A stretch of DNA of 64,000 nt from Ipomoea triloba. Lineage: Eukaryota > Streptophyta > Magnoliopsida > Solanales > Convolvulaceae. The DNA lies in the NCBI RefSeq assembly GCF_003576645.1, contig NC_044923.1:15366422-15430421 (forward strand), written 5' to 3'. The position numbers and the translations under genes are program-made. The notes beneath the pieces are model-generated. The model had not been told where the DNA came from, ran no database searches, and worked only from the letters and a program-made list of their open reading frames with translations. Within the stretch, counting starts at the first letter, position 1; every line of letters starts with the position of its first letter. Below are positions 11,275-22,141 of the stretch, one piece after another.

Positions 11275-11600
11275 TGAAGAAGAATTGCAAAGAAGAATTA
11301 CGATGGTGAATCGAAAGAATTTCGCGATGTTGAATCGATGATGAATCCAACGAGAATTGCGATGATGGTGAATGACTGGAGAACTGCGATGATGAATCAA
11401 ACAAGGCGATGAATTGTTTTGCGAGAATTGCGGCGATGATGAATTGTTTTGCGATGATGGTGAATGACTGGAGTGCGATGGTGAATGACTGGAGAACTGC
11501 GATGGTGAATCAAACAAGGCGATGAATTGTTTTGCGAGAATTGCGGCGATGATGAATTGTTTTGCGATGATGGTGAATGACTGGAGTGCGATGATGAACC
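11275..11600. repeat. 113-bp tandem repeat at the right subterminus of the MULE
   Basis: The motif ACAAGGCGATGAATTG occurs at 11401 and 11514 within a 113-bp unit made of GCGATGATGAAT-like words. It gives long Ser/His-rich open frames on the minus strand that I take as repeat artefacts. It may be 5' UTR or promoter of the transposase. Confidence 0.75.
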
Positions 11601-11679
11601 GGACAACCGCCTGCCTACTGCTCCCAACCTCCGTTAACGGCGTTAATTAACAAATTTTTTTTTTTTTTAAAAAAAGCAT

Positions 11680-11740
11680 AAAACGACGTCGTTTTTGACT
11701 CAGGTGCACCTTGCAATGTGCACCTGGGTCCACGACATAA
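11680..11740 (-). repeat. Right terminal inverted repeat of the MULE
   Basis: The reverse complement starts TTATGTCGTGGACCC and keeps the near-palindrome (CAGGTGCACCTTGCAATGTGCAC region) and AAACGACGTCGTTT. It differs from the left TIR at a handful of positions. Confidence 0.85.
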
Positions 11741-11876
11741 TTTGCGGTGGTCCACCCCTATGGCTAAACTTGGTAGTTGGGCCCATTGGGCCTTCATTCC
11801 CTTTGTTTATCTAGTACATGTGTAGCCCATTTGTATTATTTTAAGGCTCTAGGTCCTGTCAATTCAGTACCAGTCG

Positions 11877-14113
11877 TTATATCATGGACCATGGTCTAAA
11901 ATTAAAACGACACCGTTTCTTTAAGTAAAGAAACGGCTGCCGTCACATCTTAATGGAGCCCCGTAAATGAAACTACAGTTTATCTAAAATGAAACTGTCT
12001 CACATTTATTTTTATATTATCAAATGAAACTGTAGTTGAATTGAAATGAAACTGTAGTAGTTGCGTTTAAATGAAACTACAGTGTATATACAATGAAACT
12101 GAATAATAATTTCACATATTTGAGTGTATATTGTCCAATGAAACTGTAGTTATATTGATAAGTGTTTGTTTGTCCATATTTCCCCCATTTTATGAGATCA
12201 TTTTGTTTGCTAATCATTCCAAGTTTCATGAGGATTAGTGCTTATTTGTGTTATTTTGCAACGAGTATGAGTTGGAAAGCATTGAAAGCAAAGATGAGCA
12301 TTTTCATGCATTTTGGTGGGCATGGGAGTCAAATGGAGGCCAAATATAAAGCTGTGGAGATGGATGCAACACTCCTAAGGAAGCGTAAGAGTGGTATTTT
12401 CAATGGTGTTGGTCATTTTGGGCAAACCAAAACAAAAGAGAAGCAAATGATAAAGGTGTTGCAATTCTCACACTACACGTTGATGTCGTAGTATTTTGAC
12501 CATATTTCGGCCTAGAAAAGTTCAAATGAAGTGATTCTTGAACCATTGGAAAGAAGACTCGAAGGGATACAACTTTCATGAAGACATCAAAGTCTAAATC
12601 AGAAGGAAAAATGGTCAAAATTTTCTTGCAAATTGGACTTTTGTCGCAGGAGGATTATCAACGCGTCGAGAAGAGGCATAATGCCCCTATTTTTTTTTTT
12701 CGAATTATTCTTGACACATCGAGTACCCCAGATCTCCAGATTTTCAACCCGCCCCTGCTCCTATTTAAGTGGGTTTTCACTCATTTCTCCATGGTTTTGA
12801 CCCATGGTTGAACCCTAGACACTCCCCTTCACTTCCTTTCATATTTTTAGGTTAAATTAGGCTTAGATTTATGTTCTTTAACGATTTTGAAGCCTCTAAT
12901 CTTGGATTTGAAGCTTAGATTTCAAGATTCTACCACCCATTTCAATAGAGAAGCTTTCTTTCCCTTATCTCTTTTCTTTTGCAAGATTTATGTTTATCAC
13001 TTGTGGTTTTGTGTTCCTTATGCTATTTAATCATGAATAGTTAGTTTATGAACATGAGTTAGGGTTGTATTACCTATTTTGATGCTTAAGTTGTGATTAT
13101 TGTGAAAAAGGGGAAGAATCCTAACCTAGGGTTCATGTGTTTATGAGGATATTGTATTTGAATCTTGCTTATGTTTGATGTGGACATTCATTGGCATGTA
13201 TTTGGATGATTCCTTACTTCAATGAGAGTTGGGTGATGAATTCATGACACCTCTTGCATAAACCCCGATTTATTCCCATGAGAATAGGAGAAGTTGGGGG
13301 GCTTTAAAATGCTTATGTGCTTTAAGAGCTAAGATTGATACACCATGAAAGTGGGGCAATCCTTGCTCTAATCATTGTTTATTTGCTTACAATTGTTGCT
13401 TTAAACTAGAATTCCTACGTGCACTCCCGCTTCATTCCTTGGTTATTTGTTATCCCTAACCTCTTAGGTTGTTGAAGCATATAGATCGTAATGCCCCCTA
13501 ACTTGAGTCATATTTCTTTATTTTGTATTTATCTATTGTTCATACGTGTTTGTTCCACCTTAGCTTGTTGTCGTTTGCTTAGCTTCTTGTTGATATCCTT
13601 ATGCTAGTGCTTAGTTTTGTGATTGCATATTGCGTGCCATAACCCTCAATCCTTAGTGGAACGACATTTCACACCCGTACACTCACCATCACTCATTTTT
13701 GCTACAATCATATATCGAAATGATACTGTAGTTATGTTAAAATGAAACTGCAGTAGTGCAATGTATATAAAATGAAACTAAATAACAGTTTCACATATTT
13801 GAGTGTATATTGTCCAATGAAACTGTAGTTATATCGAAATGATATTATAGTTGTGTTGTAATGAAACTATAGTGTATATAAAATGAAACTGAATAACAGT
13901 TTCACATATTTGAGTGTATAATGTTGAATGAAACTATAGTTATATCGAAATGAAACTGTAGTTGTGTTGAAATGAAACTGCGATGTATATAAAATAAAAA
14001 TGAATATGTTACAGAAATAGATCAGAGCTACTTTACTCATAACGGCGTGGGCATGAGCCGTTTCTTTTCATTAAAATAAACGGCACCGTTTTGGACAATG
14101 GTCCACAGTATAA
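11877..14113. mobile_element. Non-autonomous MULE of the same TIR class, split by a solo LTR
   Basis: The left end TTATATCATGGACCATGG...AAACGACACCGTTT matches the reverse complement of the right end, TTATACTGTGGACCATTG...AAACGGTGCCGTTT (about 70 bp of similarity). Internal DNA is made of AATGAAACTGTAGTTATA-like words rather than TGTGAAT. A 1555-bp solo LTR interrupts it, so the original element was about 680 bp. It encodes nothing. Confidence 0.8.
12156..13710 (+). mobile_element. Solo LTR of a gypsy (Athila/Tat-like) element
   Basis: It begins TGATAAG and ends CAATCA, and is flanked by the 5-bp duplication TATAT (12151-12155 and 13711-13715). Its right half matches the LTR next to the TGGCGCC primer site at 41060-42085 in reverse, for instance the GTGGGGCAATCC and GCTTATGTG...TTTCAAGAG segments. 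No internal domain follows, so it is a solo LTR from recombination. Short open frames inside it are not considered genes. Confidence 0.85.
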
Positions 14114-14200
14114 TTTCCGATCCAATACACTTTTCGTACCCATTACTCGATATCTACCCGAGGTTTTATGGTGGGCTCGATCCATTAAAAATCATCAAAA

Positions 14201-14203
<3 letters not shown>

Positions 14204-14252
<49 letters not shown>
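14204..14252. repeat. (TA)n microsatellite
   Basis: Uninterrupted alternating AT of about 49 bp. Confidence 0.98.
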
Positions 14253-14255
<3 letters not shown>

Positions 14256-14322
14256 GAAAATAGAAAATACATTGAAAGTTACAAATATGCTATCATAAGC
14301 TCTTAAATACGTACAAAACTTA

Positions 14323-15279
14323 GGGTCCGTTTACTAATGGGAGAATTTCTTCAATTTTTCTAAAAAAACTGGAGAAATGAAGAATAGAAAGCAAAAAACA
14401 TATTATTTAGTAGCACAGTTTTTCATTTTAAAAATTGAAGATATTTTCCAGTTATCTAAAAAACTTGAGAAATTTTAAAAATAGTTTTCTAAATGAAAAG
14501 CATAATCTCTACCATCTATAAATCATTATAACCACATTCTTACCATTATCTATTTACATATTTATTCATTATTATTATCTTCTTTTACTTATCACCATTT
14601 TCTATCTTTTCTACTCCATTTACTTCTATAAACATATCTTATTTGTTTACGCATAAAGTTAGACATTATTCACATTATCACAATTAAAACTTTAACTCTA
14701 CACCATGTTTTAGATTTTGATTGAACTCAATAGATTATTGGTTCGGATATTTTTAGTTATGTTATATCATAATATAAGTTTGATCCAGATATCGGATATT
14801 GAAATTTCACATATATTAGACTTCAAAGTAAAAATTATTTATATACATTTCATTCAAATGAATATATCCAAAAATATTTTAAATATTAGCTCAAAAATAT
14901 TAATATTATCTAAATTAAATTTTTGGTCGACTTAATATGTTAGTTGTTCAGATATATTTTTAGTTATGTTATATACGGATATAAATTTGGTTCAGATATC
15001 AAATGTAAAAATCTTACATATATTAGACCTAAAATTAAAAATTCTATTTATTTCATTTAAATCCAACATGTTTAAAAATATTTTAAATACAAGGTCTAAA
15101 AATCACTCGAAATTAAGCGTATGCTAATTTTATAATTTTAGCCCAAAAAATTAATTTACAAAAAATAAGTATCAGTAAACAAATTTCCTAAACAAAAAAA
15201 ACAAAGAATGAAAATTGAACATCCAATTAGAATACAAAAAAGTGAAAAACAGAGAATAGTTTTCTGAAGTAAGCGTACC
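14323..15279. mobile_element. MITE, PIF/Harbinger-like
   Basis: GGGTCCGTTTACTAATGG at the left end pairs with the reverse complement of the right end, GGTACGCTTACTTCAG, and a TTA trinucleotide flanks both sides (14320-14322, 15280-15282). TTA duplications and GG-starting ends fit PIF/Harbinger. The TIR match is imperfect. The interior is AT-rich and non-coding. Confidence 0.5.
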
Positions 15280-15282
15280 TTA

Positions 15283-15789
15283 ATGTCTCACTTAATTGAA
15301 CAAATATAATAGATTCGTAACTTGTTTAACGATTAAAAGATATATAAAATTTTTAAATATAAAATATAAGTGAGATTTATGAGTTAGGAAAAATTAAGAG
15401 ATTAAAAGTGCGATTTTTTCCTTTAATTTATTCAATCATGTGCCATAGCAAATTAATAATATGACCCTTTTAGAATCATGCTAAAGACATGCACAATTAT
15501 CACTCATTCTTTTTATTGGATACATAGATTTCTTATTAACTTAGGTGATGTCAGCCAATTCACCAGTAGTGCATGAATTAAATAGTTTTTAATTATTTTA
15601 TTTGGGAGTGAGTGATAGGGAGGGATAATGTAATTGTAGGGTGAAAAGTTTATTTATTTCTTTAATGTATAGAAAGCAAGAGATACAACCGAAAATCTTA
15701 TAATCTAGCAATTTTAATGATCTAATTTAATTTGCATCCATAACATATAGTCCCGTCGGGTTGGGCCTGTTTAACTCGTATTTTAGACG
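15283..15789. other. AT-rich intergenic DNA
   Basis: No gene or clear element. From about 15755 a GC-richer stretch (GGGTTGGGCCTG) begins that looks like a decayed hAT-type MITE ending near 15903 (CATTTTGACAGC). Confidence 0.5.
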
Positions 15790-17713
15790 AATTGGATTGA
15801 AGAATTTTCAATTCGGCCCGTATAATCAGTGTGGGTATTCGTTTTTGGACGAATCTGAGACAAGTCAACTCGTACAGATGGGCCGGGCTGATCCATTTTG
15901 ACAGCTATAATTATTGCCAACATGAAAAAGAAAGAAAGAAAAAAAGATATTTACCTGCTAAGCTAGCTCAGCTCCCTAAACACGCATTCCTTTAGTATCT
16001 AAATTTTATGGTAGTTTGATGAGGATACAAGAATCCACTTCTTAGTCTCATCTTTTATTCTTCAATTCTAGCCTTTTTCTACCACTTTCCATAGAACATT
16101 TGACCAGTCCGGACAGGAAAATCTCAAGATCACTCATTATTCCAACATGCATATGTACGGATATTATTATTATTATTATTATTTTAAAATCTCATTTGTG
16201 ACCATCTCATAAATGCTTATTCGTGATTTAAATTTAATTTTTTATAAGTATTATAGCTTCCCCTTAAATATTACATTTTAGTTTAAAAGTATTATATTTT
16301 TTTTAATCAAAAGTATCACATTTTTCATCATAAGAGAATCAATAATTTATCTCTAATTAGTATCGCATTTTTCATTATAAGTATTACATTTCTATCTAAA
16401 TCTGACTTGTCTCACGGAAAGAGATCCATGAGATGGTTTCACAGGAGACACATGGTTAAAAATACAATATTAAAGCAACAATTTAATTTTAAATAAGGAA
16501 AATTTTTTTCCATCCTAATTTTACCCCCAATTTTAACTTCCTAATATCATCTTGTTTATGGGGTTTAAAAAAACAAACACAAAACTAGGGGCAACCCCAT
16601 CCAACTTGGAGCGACCTATTGACTGTTTCTGTTTAAGTTGGTGAGCGATGAGAAACTTATGCTAATTTACCTCTTTGTGATCTTTTGTCGACTAGAATCA
16701 CAAGGTGAGGTTTACTCAATGTACCTCCTCCGGTCACAAAAAAAAAAAAAAAAAAAAAAAANAATTGGATTGAAGAATTTTCAATTCGGCCCGTATAATC
16801 AGTGTGGGTATTCGTTTTTGGACGAATCTGAGACAAGTCAACTCGTACAGATGGGCCGGGCTGATCCATTTTGACAGCTATAATTATTGCCAACATGAAA
16901 AAGAAAGAAAGAAAAAAAGATATTTACCTGCTAAGCTAGCTCAGCTCCCTAAACACGCATTCCTTTAGTATCTAAATTTTATGGTAGTTTGATGAGGATA
17001 CAAGAATCCACTTCTTAGTCTCATCTTTTATTCTTCAATTCTAGCCTTTTTCTACCACTTTCCATAGAACATTTGACCAGTCCGGACAGGAAAATCTCAA
17101 GATCACTCATTATTCCAACATGCATATGTACGGATATTATTATTATTATTATTATTTTAAAATCTCATTTGTGACCATCTCATAAATGCTTATTCGTGAT
17201 TTAAATTTAATTTTTTATAAGTATTATAGCTTCCCCTTAAATATTACATTTTAGTTTAAAAGTATTATATTTTTTTTAATCAAAAGTATCACATTTTTCA
17301 TCATAAGAGAATCAATAATTTATCTCTAATTAGTATCGCATTTTTCATTATAAGTATTACATTTCTATCTAAATCTGACTTGTCTCACGGAAAGAGATCC
17401 ATGAGATGGTTTCACAGGAGACACATGGTTAAAAATACAATATTAAAGCAACAATTTAATTTTAAATAAGGAAAATTTTTTTCCATCCTAATTTTACCCC
17501 CAATTTTAACTTCCTAATATCATCTTGTTTATGGGGTTTAAAAAAACAAACACAAAACTAGGGGCAACCCCATCCAACTTGGAGCGACCTATTGACTGTT
17601 TCTGTTTAAGTTGGTGAGCGATGAGAAACTTATGCTAATTTACCTCTTTGTGATCTTTTGTCGACTAGAATCACAAGGTGAGGTTTACTCAATGTACCTC
17701 CTCCGGTCACAAA
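15790..17713 (+). repeat. 973-bp exact direct duplication across a poly-A tract and a single N
   Basis: 15790-16737 and 16763-17710 read the same base for base as far as I compared them. The first copy runs into a poly-A tract (16738-16761), then one N at 16762, then the second copy, which ends in the same poly-A followed by unique sequence. The period is 973 bp. This is the signature of two overlapping contigs joined without merging, so the true genome probably has one copy. Confidence 0.9.
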
Positions 17714-17734
17714 AAAAAAAAAAAAAAAAAAAAA

Positions 17735-18191
17735 TCTGAACTCTTTATATTCATTGAATATTTATCAATTAGTTTGCCTACCATCTACCACCCACTTGTC
17801 AGTTAGCTGATCGTACTGTGTTTATCAAATAAAAAGATATTATAAATAGACTTCATACTAATTAAATACGAAAGCAGTTCAAGTGATCGAATAATGACAC
17901 GTTATGAGGTGAAGAGGGAAGTGTAAGAATGGCATACTTGTTACTTTTTAATCTATTTTTAATTATATTAACCAAGAAAGGTATACTTGTTAATTTATTA
18001 CTCTATTCTATATTAAAAAGAATGAATTGAAGGAGCCTGAAAAGAGTGATTAAGTGGGTAGTGTATGATTTTAGTAAGAGCTATGTTGCATATGATCTTC
18101 TTTTAATGTGTTTACCTTTTTTGTGTAGTGTGTAAACTATTATATAAAAATCAGGTTTACACAATAATAGATGACAACATGCTTTCTTTAT
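17735..18191. other. AT-rich intergenic DNA
   Basis: No open frame, repeat or terminal structure that I can support. Confidence 0.6.
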
Positions 18192-18200
18192 AATTGCCCC

Positions 18201-19053
18201 GTTGATTTAATATCCAAAATGGTCCAGTGACTATAGCAAAATTTACAAATTGATTATTGGCTATCAAATTTAGTAAATTAAGTCCTAAACTATTCAATCC
18301 TTACTCAATAAGGTCTTCAACTATTCAATTCTTACCCAATAAAGTCCTTAAGTATTCAATTCTTACTCAATAAGGTCCTCAACGAAGGATTAATTTGTGA
18401 ATGATTGTGTAAGAATTGAATAGTTGATGACTCAATTAGTAAAAGAGTTAATATCCAATATAGTCCTCGACTATATTGGTTTTACTCAATTTGGTCCTAA
18501 ATGACTTTTTGTACTCAATTTAGTCATCAACTTTGATGTTTTACCCAATTTAGTCCTTTGTTAAAAATCTGTTAGTGAACGGTTATAAATAGAATCCTAA
18601 TGGTAATTTCTCATCCTTCATCCCATTTGTGATGATTCCTTCTTCTTCCCCTTATTAAGATCCACGCAAAAATGTAAATCTTCGTACCCAAATATTAATT
18701 TACTTTTTATTTATTTATTTAGGATTGACGTTGATTTTGTACGAAAATTTGTATTTCTGTGTGGATTTTAATAAGGGGAAGAACTAGGAATCACCCCAGA
18801 AGGATGAGAATTTACTATTATGAACTTATTTCTAACATTCAACTAATATAATTTTTAACAAAGGATTAATTAAATTGAGTAAAATCATCAAAGTCAAGGA
18901 CTAAATTGAGCACAAAAAGACATTTAAGACTAAATTAAGTAAAACTACTATAATCGAGGACTATATTGAGTATTAACTCATTAGTAAAATTGATAATTGA
19001 GTACTAATTTGTGAATTATGAGATAGTCAAGAGATTATTTTGGATATTTACTC
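18201..19053. mobile_element. Outer MULE-type MITE hosting a second MITE
   Basis: The left end GTTGATTTAATATCCAAAAT and the reverse complement of the right end, GAGTAAATATCCAAAAT, are inverted. The flanks AATTGCCCC (18192-18200) and AATTGCCAC (19054-19062) form a 9-bp duplication with one mismatch, as expected for Mutator-type insertion. About 318 bp remain after removing the nested element. Confidence 0.75.
18445..18979. mobile_element. Nested foldback MULE-MITE (535 bp)
   Basis: The two halves are long imperfect inverted repeats (GAGTTAATATCCAATATAG at the left, its inverse at the right) that fold along nearly the whole length. A perfect 10-bp duplication ATTAGTAAAA lies at 18435-18444 and 18980-18989. 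The TIR word TTAATATCCAA is shared with the outer element, so a relative inserted into a relative. Confidence 0.9.
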
Positions 19054-19297
19054 AATTGCCACTACTTTATTAATTACGGAGTATTAATCTATATTTTATA
19101 TTAATTTACACCCTATCCCATTTTCCGACCCCTTTAATTTATGCATGGTTTTGCTCATGTCTATTATTGGAAAAGAATTAGAGTTAGACTTATCATCAAA
19201 CCAATATTAGGAGAAGAGAAGTGTTTGAATCCTGTTATAATAAGATGATGATATGTGAAAACACGTACTCCGTACTTAATTTAAACCAATTTTTATA

Positions 19298-19564
19298 GGG
19301 AAAATTGTAATTTTGCCCCTTCATAATATGCCAATTATCAATGTCACATCTGAATTATTAGTGGTGTAAAATTTTCCCTTCAATTTTAAAAAACGGTACA
19401 TATATTGCCCCTCCCGTAACGAAAGAGGGGCTATATTTACACCACGGGAGGGGCAATATATGTACCATTTTTGAAAATTGATGGGCAATATTTACACCAC
19501 TAATAATTCAAGGGTGACATTGATAATTGACATATTATGGAGGGGTATAAATTATAATTTTCTC
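19298..19564. mobile_element. Palindromic MITE (267 bp) with 9-bp TSD
   Basis: It runs from GGGAAAATTGTAATTTTGCC to the inverse at the right, arms about 110 bp long. The 9-bp duplication ATTTTTATA is perfect (19289-19297 and 19565-19573), indicating a Mutator-type MITE. A half-copy occurs at 24097-24145. Confidence 0.9.
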
Positions 19565-19573
19565 ATTTTTATA

Positions 19574-20327
19574 CCATGGATAAGTTAAGTGATATCTACC
19601 TTGCATTGTGGATTTTGGTTCAACACAACATTTAAATTTGTACCTACAATTAACATATTATGTGTCTCCAATTAATAAATTATATGCCTACTACAATTAA
19701 CATATTATGTACCTGCAATTTATTTATAGGTGCATAATCTATTAACTGGAAGTACAACACGTATTAAATAAATATAATAAATAAATATATTTATTTATTT
19801 TATTTTGACTTAATTAATATTTGATATTATTCCGTACAATTTTTAAATTCTTCATTCTTAAGAAATAATAATGAGTGGCGAAAAATAATTTATTAATGAA
19901 GTATTGTAAAAATATTCCTAATCATAGGAATTCTAATTGGGCATTAGAATTTCGATAAGGCTAGCACATTGTCATTCTTATAGTGAGTCTCATGCCATTC
20001 GATATGAGATACGAAGAACGGACATGTCGATGCTTGTTAGAGAACAAATTATTAAACAATGACTGCTTCAACGTACCGCATGGTGTTTACCTACGTGTCA
20101 TCAGTACGTTGTATGTTACAAGTATACAATAATAGTCCTTTGACTTGAGAAGACATGATTGTCTCGTACATATGGTGGACTAGTTTTTGTCAGTATGCGT
20201 CTTTTATTCCTTATGGAACTATAAGTGTACTTGGTGGCCTAGTTCAGTATTTTACGGAGACATGTGTGTTTTTCAATAGAGGATCGACCGCCTTGAGGTA
20301 ATAGGGTGTTCTAGTTTATTCAATAAT
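19574..20327. other. Intergenic DNA with a decayed repeat
   Basis: 19574-19760 has TACAATTAACATATTATGTA words that recur at 26220-26450, so it is a fragment of the same repeat family. The remainder is unassigned. Confidence 0.5.
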
Positions 20328-20335
20328 CTTACAAC

Positions 20336-20525
20336 TAGTACTGTCAAAGCGGGCCGGGTCACCCCACCGTGAGCCAAATTTCTGACGGGCTTTTGCGGTT
20401 AGGCCCGCGGGCCAAAATATGTGTAACCCTAACCTGTCCCGCACGGCTTCGCGGGCCCCGCGGGCTTTTCATCTTCTTTTTTATTTTATTTTATTTTATT
20501 AATATACATTCACAGTGTATTACTG

Positions 20526-20583
<58 letters not shown>

Positions 20584-20745
20584 TAGTGGAGTGTGACATA
20601 CTTAGCCCGCGCGGGCCGCGGGTCAATTTTGGCCCGCCCCATTAGGCCCACATTTTCGCGGGCCTATTTTTTCATGATCCTAACCCGCTCACCGCGGGAT
20701 GGGTGCGGGTTAGCCCGCGGGTTTTGGCCCACTTTGACAGCACTA
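20336..20745. mobile_element. hAT-type MITE, GC-rich arms (410 bp)
   Basis: Ends TAGTACTGTCAAAGCGGGCC and, inverted at the right, TAGTGCTGTCAAAGTGGGCC. A perfect 8-bp duplication CTTACAAC lies at 20328-20335 and 20746-20753, diagnostic of hAT insertion. The arms are rich in CCCGCGGGCC words, in sharp contrast with the AT-rich surroundings, and a (TA)n tract of about 55 bp sits inside. Confidence 0.92.
20526..20582. repeat. (TA)n microsatellite inside the hAT MITE
   Basis: Alternating TA of more than 50 bp in the middle of the MITE. Confidence 0.97.
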
Positions 20746-20753
20746 CTTACAAC

Positions 20754-21897
20754 GAGAATCTCTGGTCAGAGTATAATGAAGTTAGACTTCAGGTTAAAAA
20801 TAATGAATAGACATATCGACCAAGTTTATGGGTTGACCATGACCTTTAGATTGGAACAAGTGTTGTGTGGAAGGAATGTTGCATGATATTTGTAACAGAA
20901 AGGCTTATTATAATATATATACATATATTTCATTGTCAACTAGGTAGTCATGACATACTGCTAGATGTCACTCATGACTTATGAATTATTTAATAATCAG
21001 TTATTAAATATTACTCGTTGCTAGTTTGACTATGAACCTAGAAAGTCACACATTAATGGTTCATGGTAATGCAAAGAACTTTTAAAGAAATCGATAAGGA
21101 GTTATCGATATTGAATTAATACATTAATAGCAGTTAATGAATTGTATTGGGTAGTTTTGAGTTTTTAAAGACTAGCACCTTTGGGCTCAAACCAGGCTAT
21201 ATAAATAGTCTTGGCCTTTTTTCTTAAAGAGAATGGGAGAGAGAGATTTGTTAGATGAAAAAATAGTTTTTCACGTTAAATCTTTGGTGGACGGACTAGA
21301 GGATATACAATTGGACGGTTCAAGATTTGCTTCTGTCAAAGTACGCTTCAAGGGTAATATTACTAAATTCCACTCTTCAAACGTATAATCTAAAAAAATC
21401 AATTGATGCTTCCGGTGCGTATATGAATTTTTCTAACATAATATACATCCTACACCCCGATCAACATGTACGACTAGTTTTATCTATCATTATGTTTAGT
21501 CATATACGGAGTATATGTTTAAATAACCATTTGTCCAAAATAAATACTCCATATTTAATTTGTGATTCAATCGTTATATCGTGGACTAGTGAGCACCATC
21601 ATTTTGTAATTCATATAAACGGTATTTTTAGTTTGGCCATTTAAACGGTACTTAAGTCTTTACTAAAAACTTGTTAATTTTCAACCAAATATATATCTTA
21701 AAACTATGCCATTACATATCAAACACTCAATTTATTAACCGTTAACTTGAATTTTATTGACTTACAATTCACATATTATGAACTTAGGATAAGGTTAGAA
21801 CTACTTGACATGATACTATACACTTATAGTTAAAAAAAATCATGTACATACACCTATCAGATTATGTACATACCGTTAAAATATTTAATGCAAAGCT
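20754..21897. other. AT-rich intergenic DNA
   Basis: No gene that I can support; small frames lack any recognisable motif. A CGTTATATCGTGGAC word at about 21571 resembles the left end of the local MULE family, and ATATAATTTGCGGTG at 22229 resembles a right end, but the inner match is weak. Confidence 0.5.
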
Positions 21898-21912
21898 AAA
21901 TGTTGACCAAAT

Positions 21913-22126
21913 TATCGTGAGCAGAACTCAGTTGCTGATTCTTTGGCCTCGTTGGCTATGAGTAGTAGGGCGGATAGAATATTTTTTGCGTCTCCCCTGA
22001 TCGGCTGCGAGAAATTAACTCTCAATGACCAGATAGGGGTTGTGTTTCCGCGTCTCGTTCATGAGACGGAGTAGGTTGTTTCTCTTTTAGCAGCTTGGGG
22101 TCCCCCTCCTATTGTATTCCAAAAAA
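21913..22126 (+). mobile_element. 5'-truncated LINE 3' end with 15-bp TSD
   Basis: About 200 bp end in a poly-A tail (22121-22129). The perfect duplication AAATGTTGACCAAAT flanks it (21898-21912 and 22127-22141). The insert translates at its start to REQNSVADSLASLA, the end of the RNase H domain found at the C-terminus of plant L1-type LINEs. This is a short, probably dead copy. Confidence 0.88.
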
Positions 22127-22141
22127 AAATGTTGACCAAAT

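Larger units (their letters stand above)
484..11740. mobile_element. Large Mutator-like element (MULE) with transposase and Ulp1-like cargo
   Basis: Both ends carry matching inverted termini of about 60 bp: 484-544 reads TTATGCCGTGGACCC... and the reverse complement of 11680-11740 reads TTATGTCGTGGACCC.... Inside are a FAR1-type transposase on the minus strand (7649-10990) and a Ulp1/C48-like gene on the plus strand (1628-7080), converging with about 570 bp between their stops. This matches the known plant MULE class that carries Ulp1-like genes (Kaonashi-type in Arabidopsis, similar ones in melon). No 9-bp target duplication is clear at either side. The element includes a 927-base assembly gap. 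The transposase looks intact, so the element may be, or recently was, autonomous; that is inference. Confidence 0.85.

Noticed and set aside
11137..11627. Ser/His-rich open frames on the minus strand
   Set aside because: Produced by the 113-bp GCGATGATGAAT repeat; no domain and in the subterminal region of the MULE.
12162..12811. Small plus-strand frames at 12.2-12.8 kb
   Set aside because: Lie within the solo LTR defined by TGAT...ATCA ends and the TATAT duplication; no protein motif.
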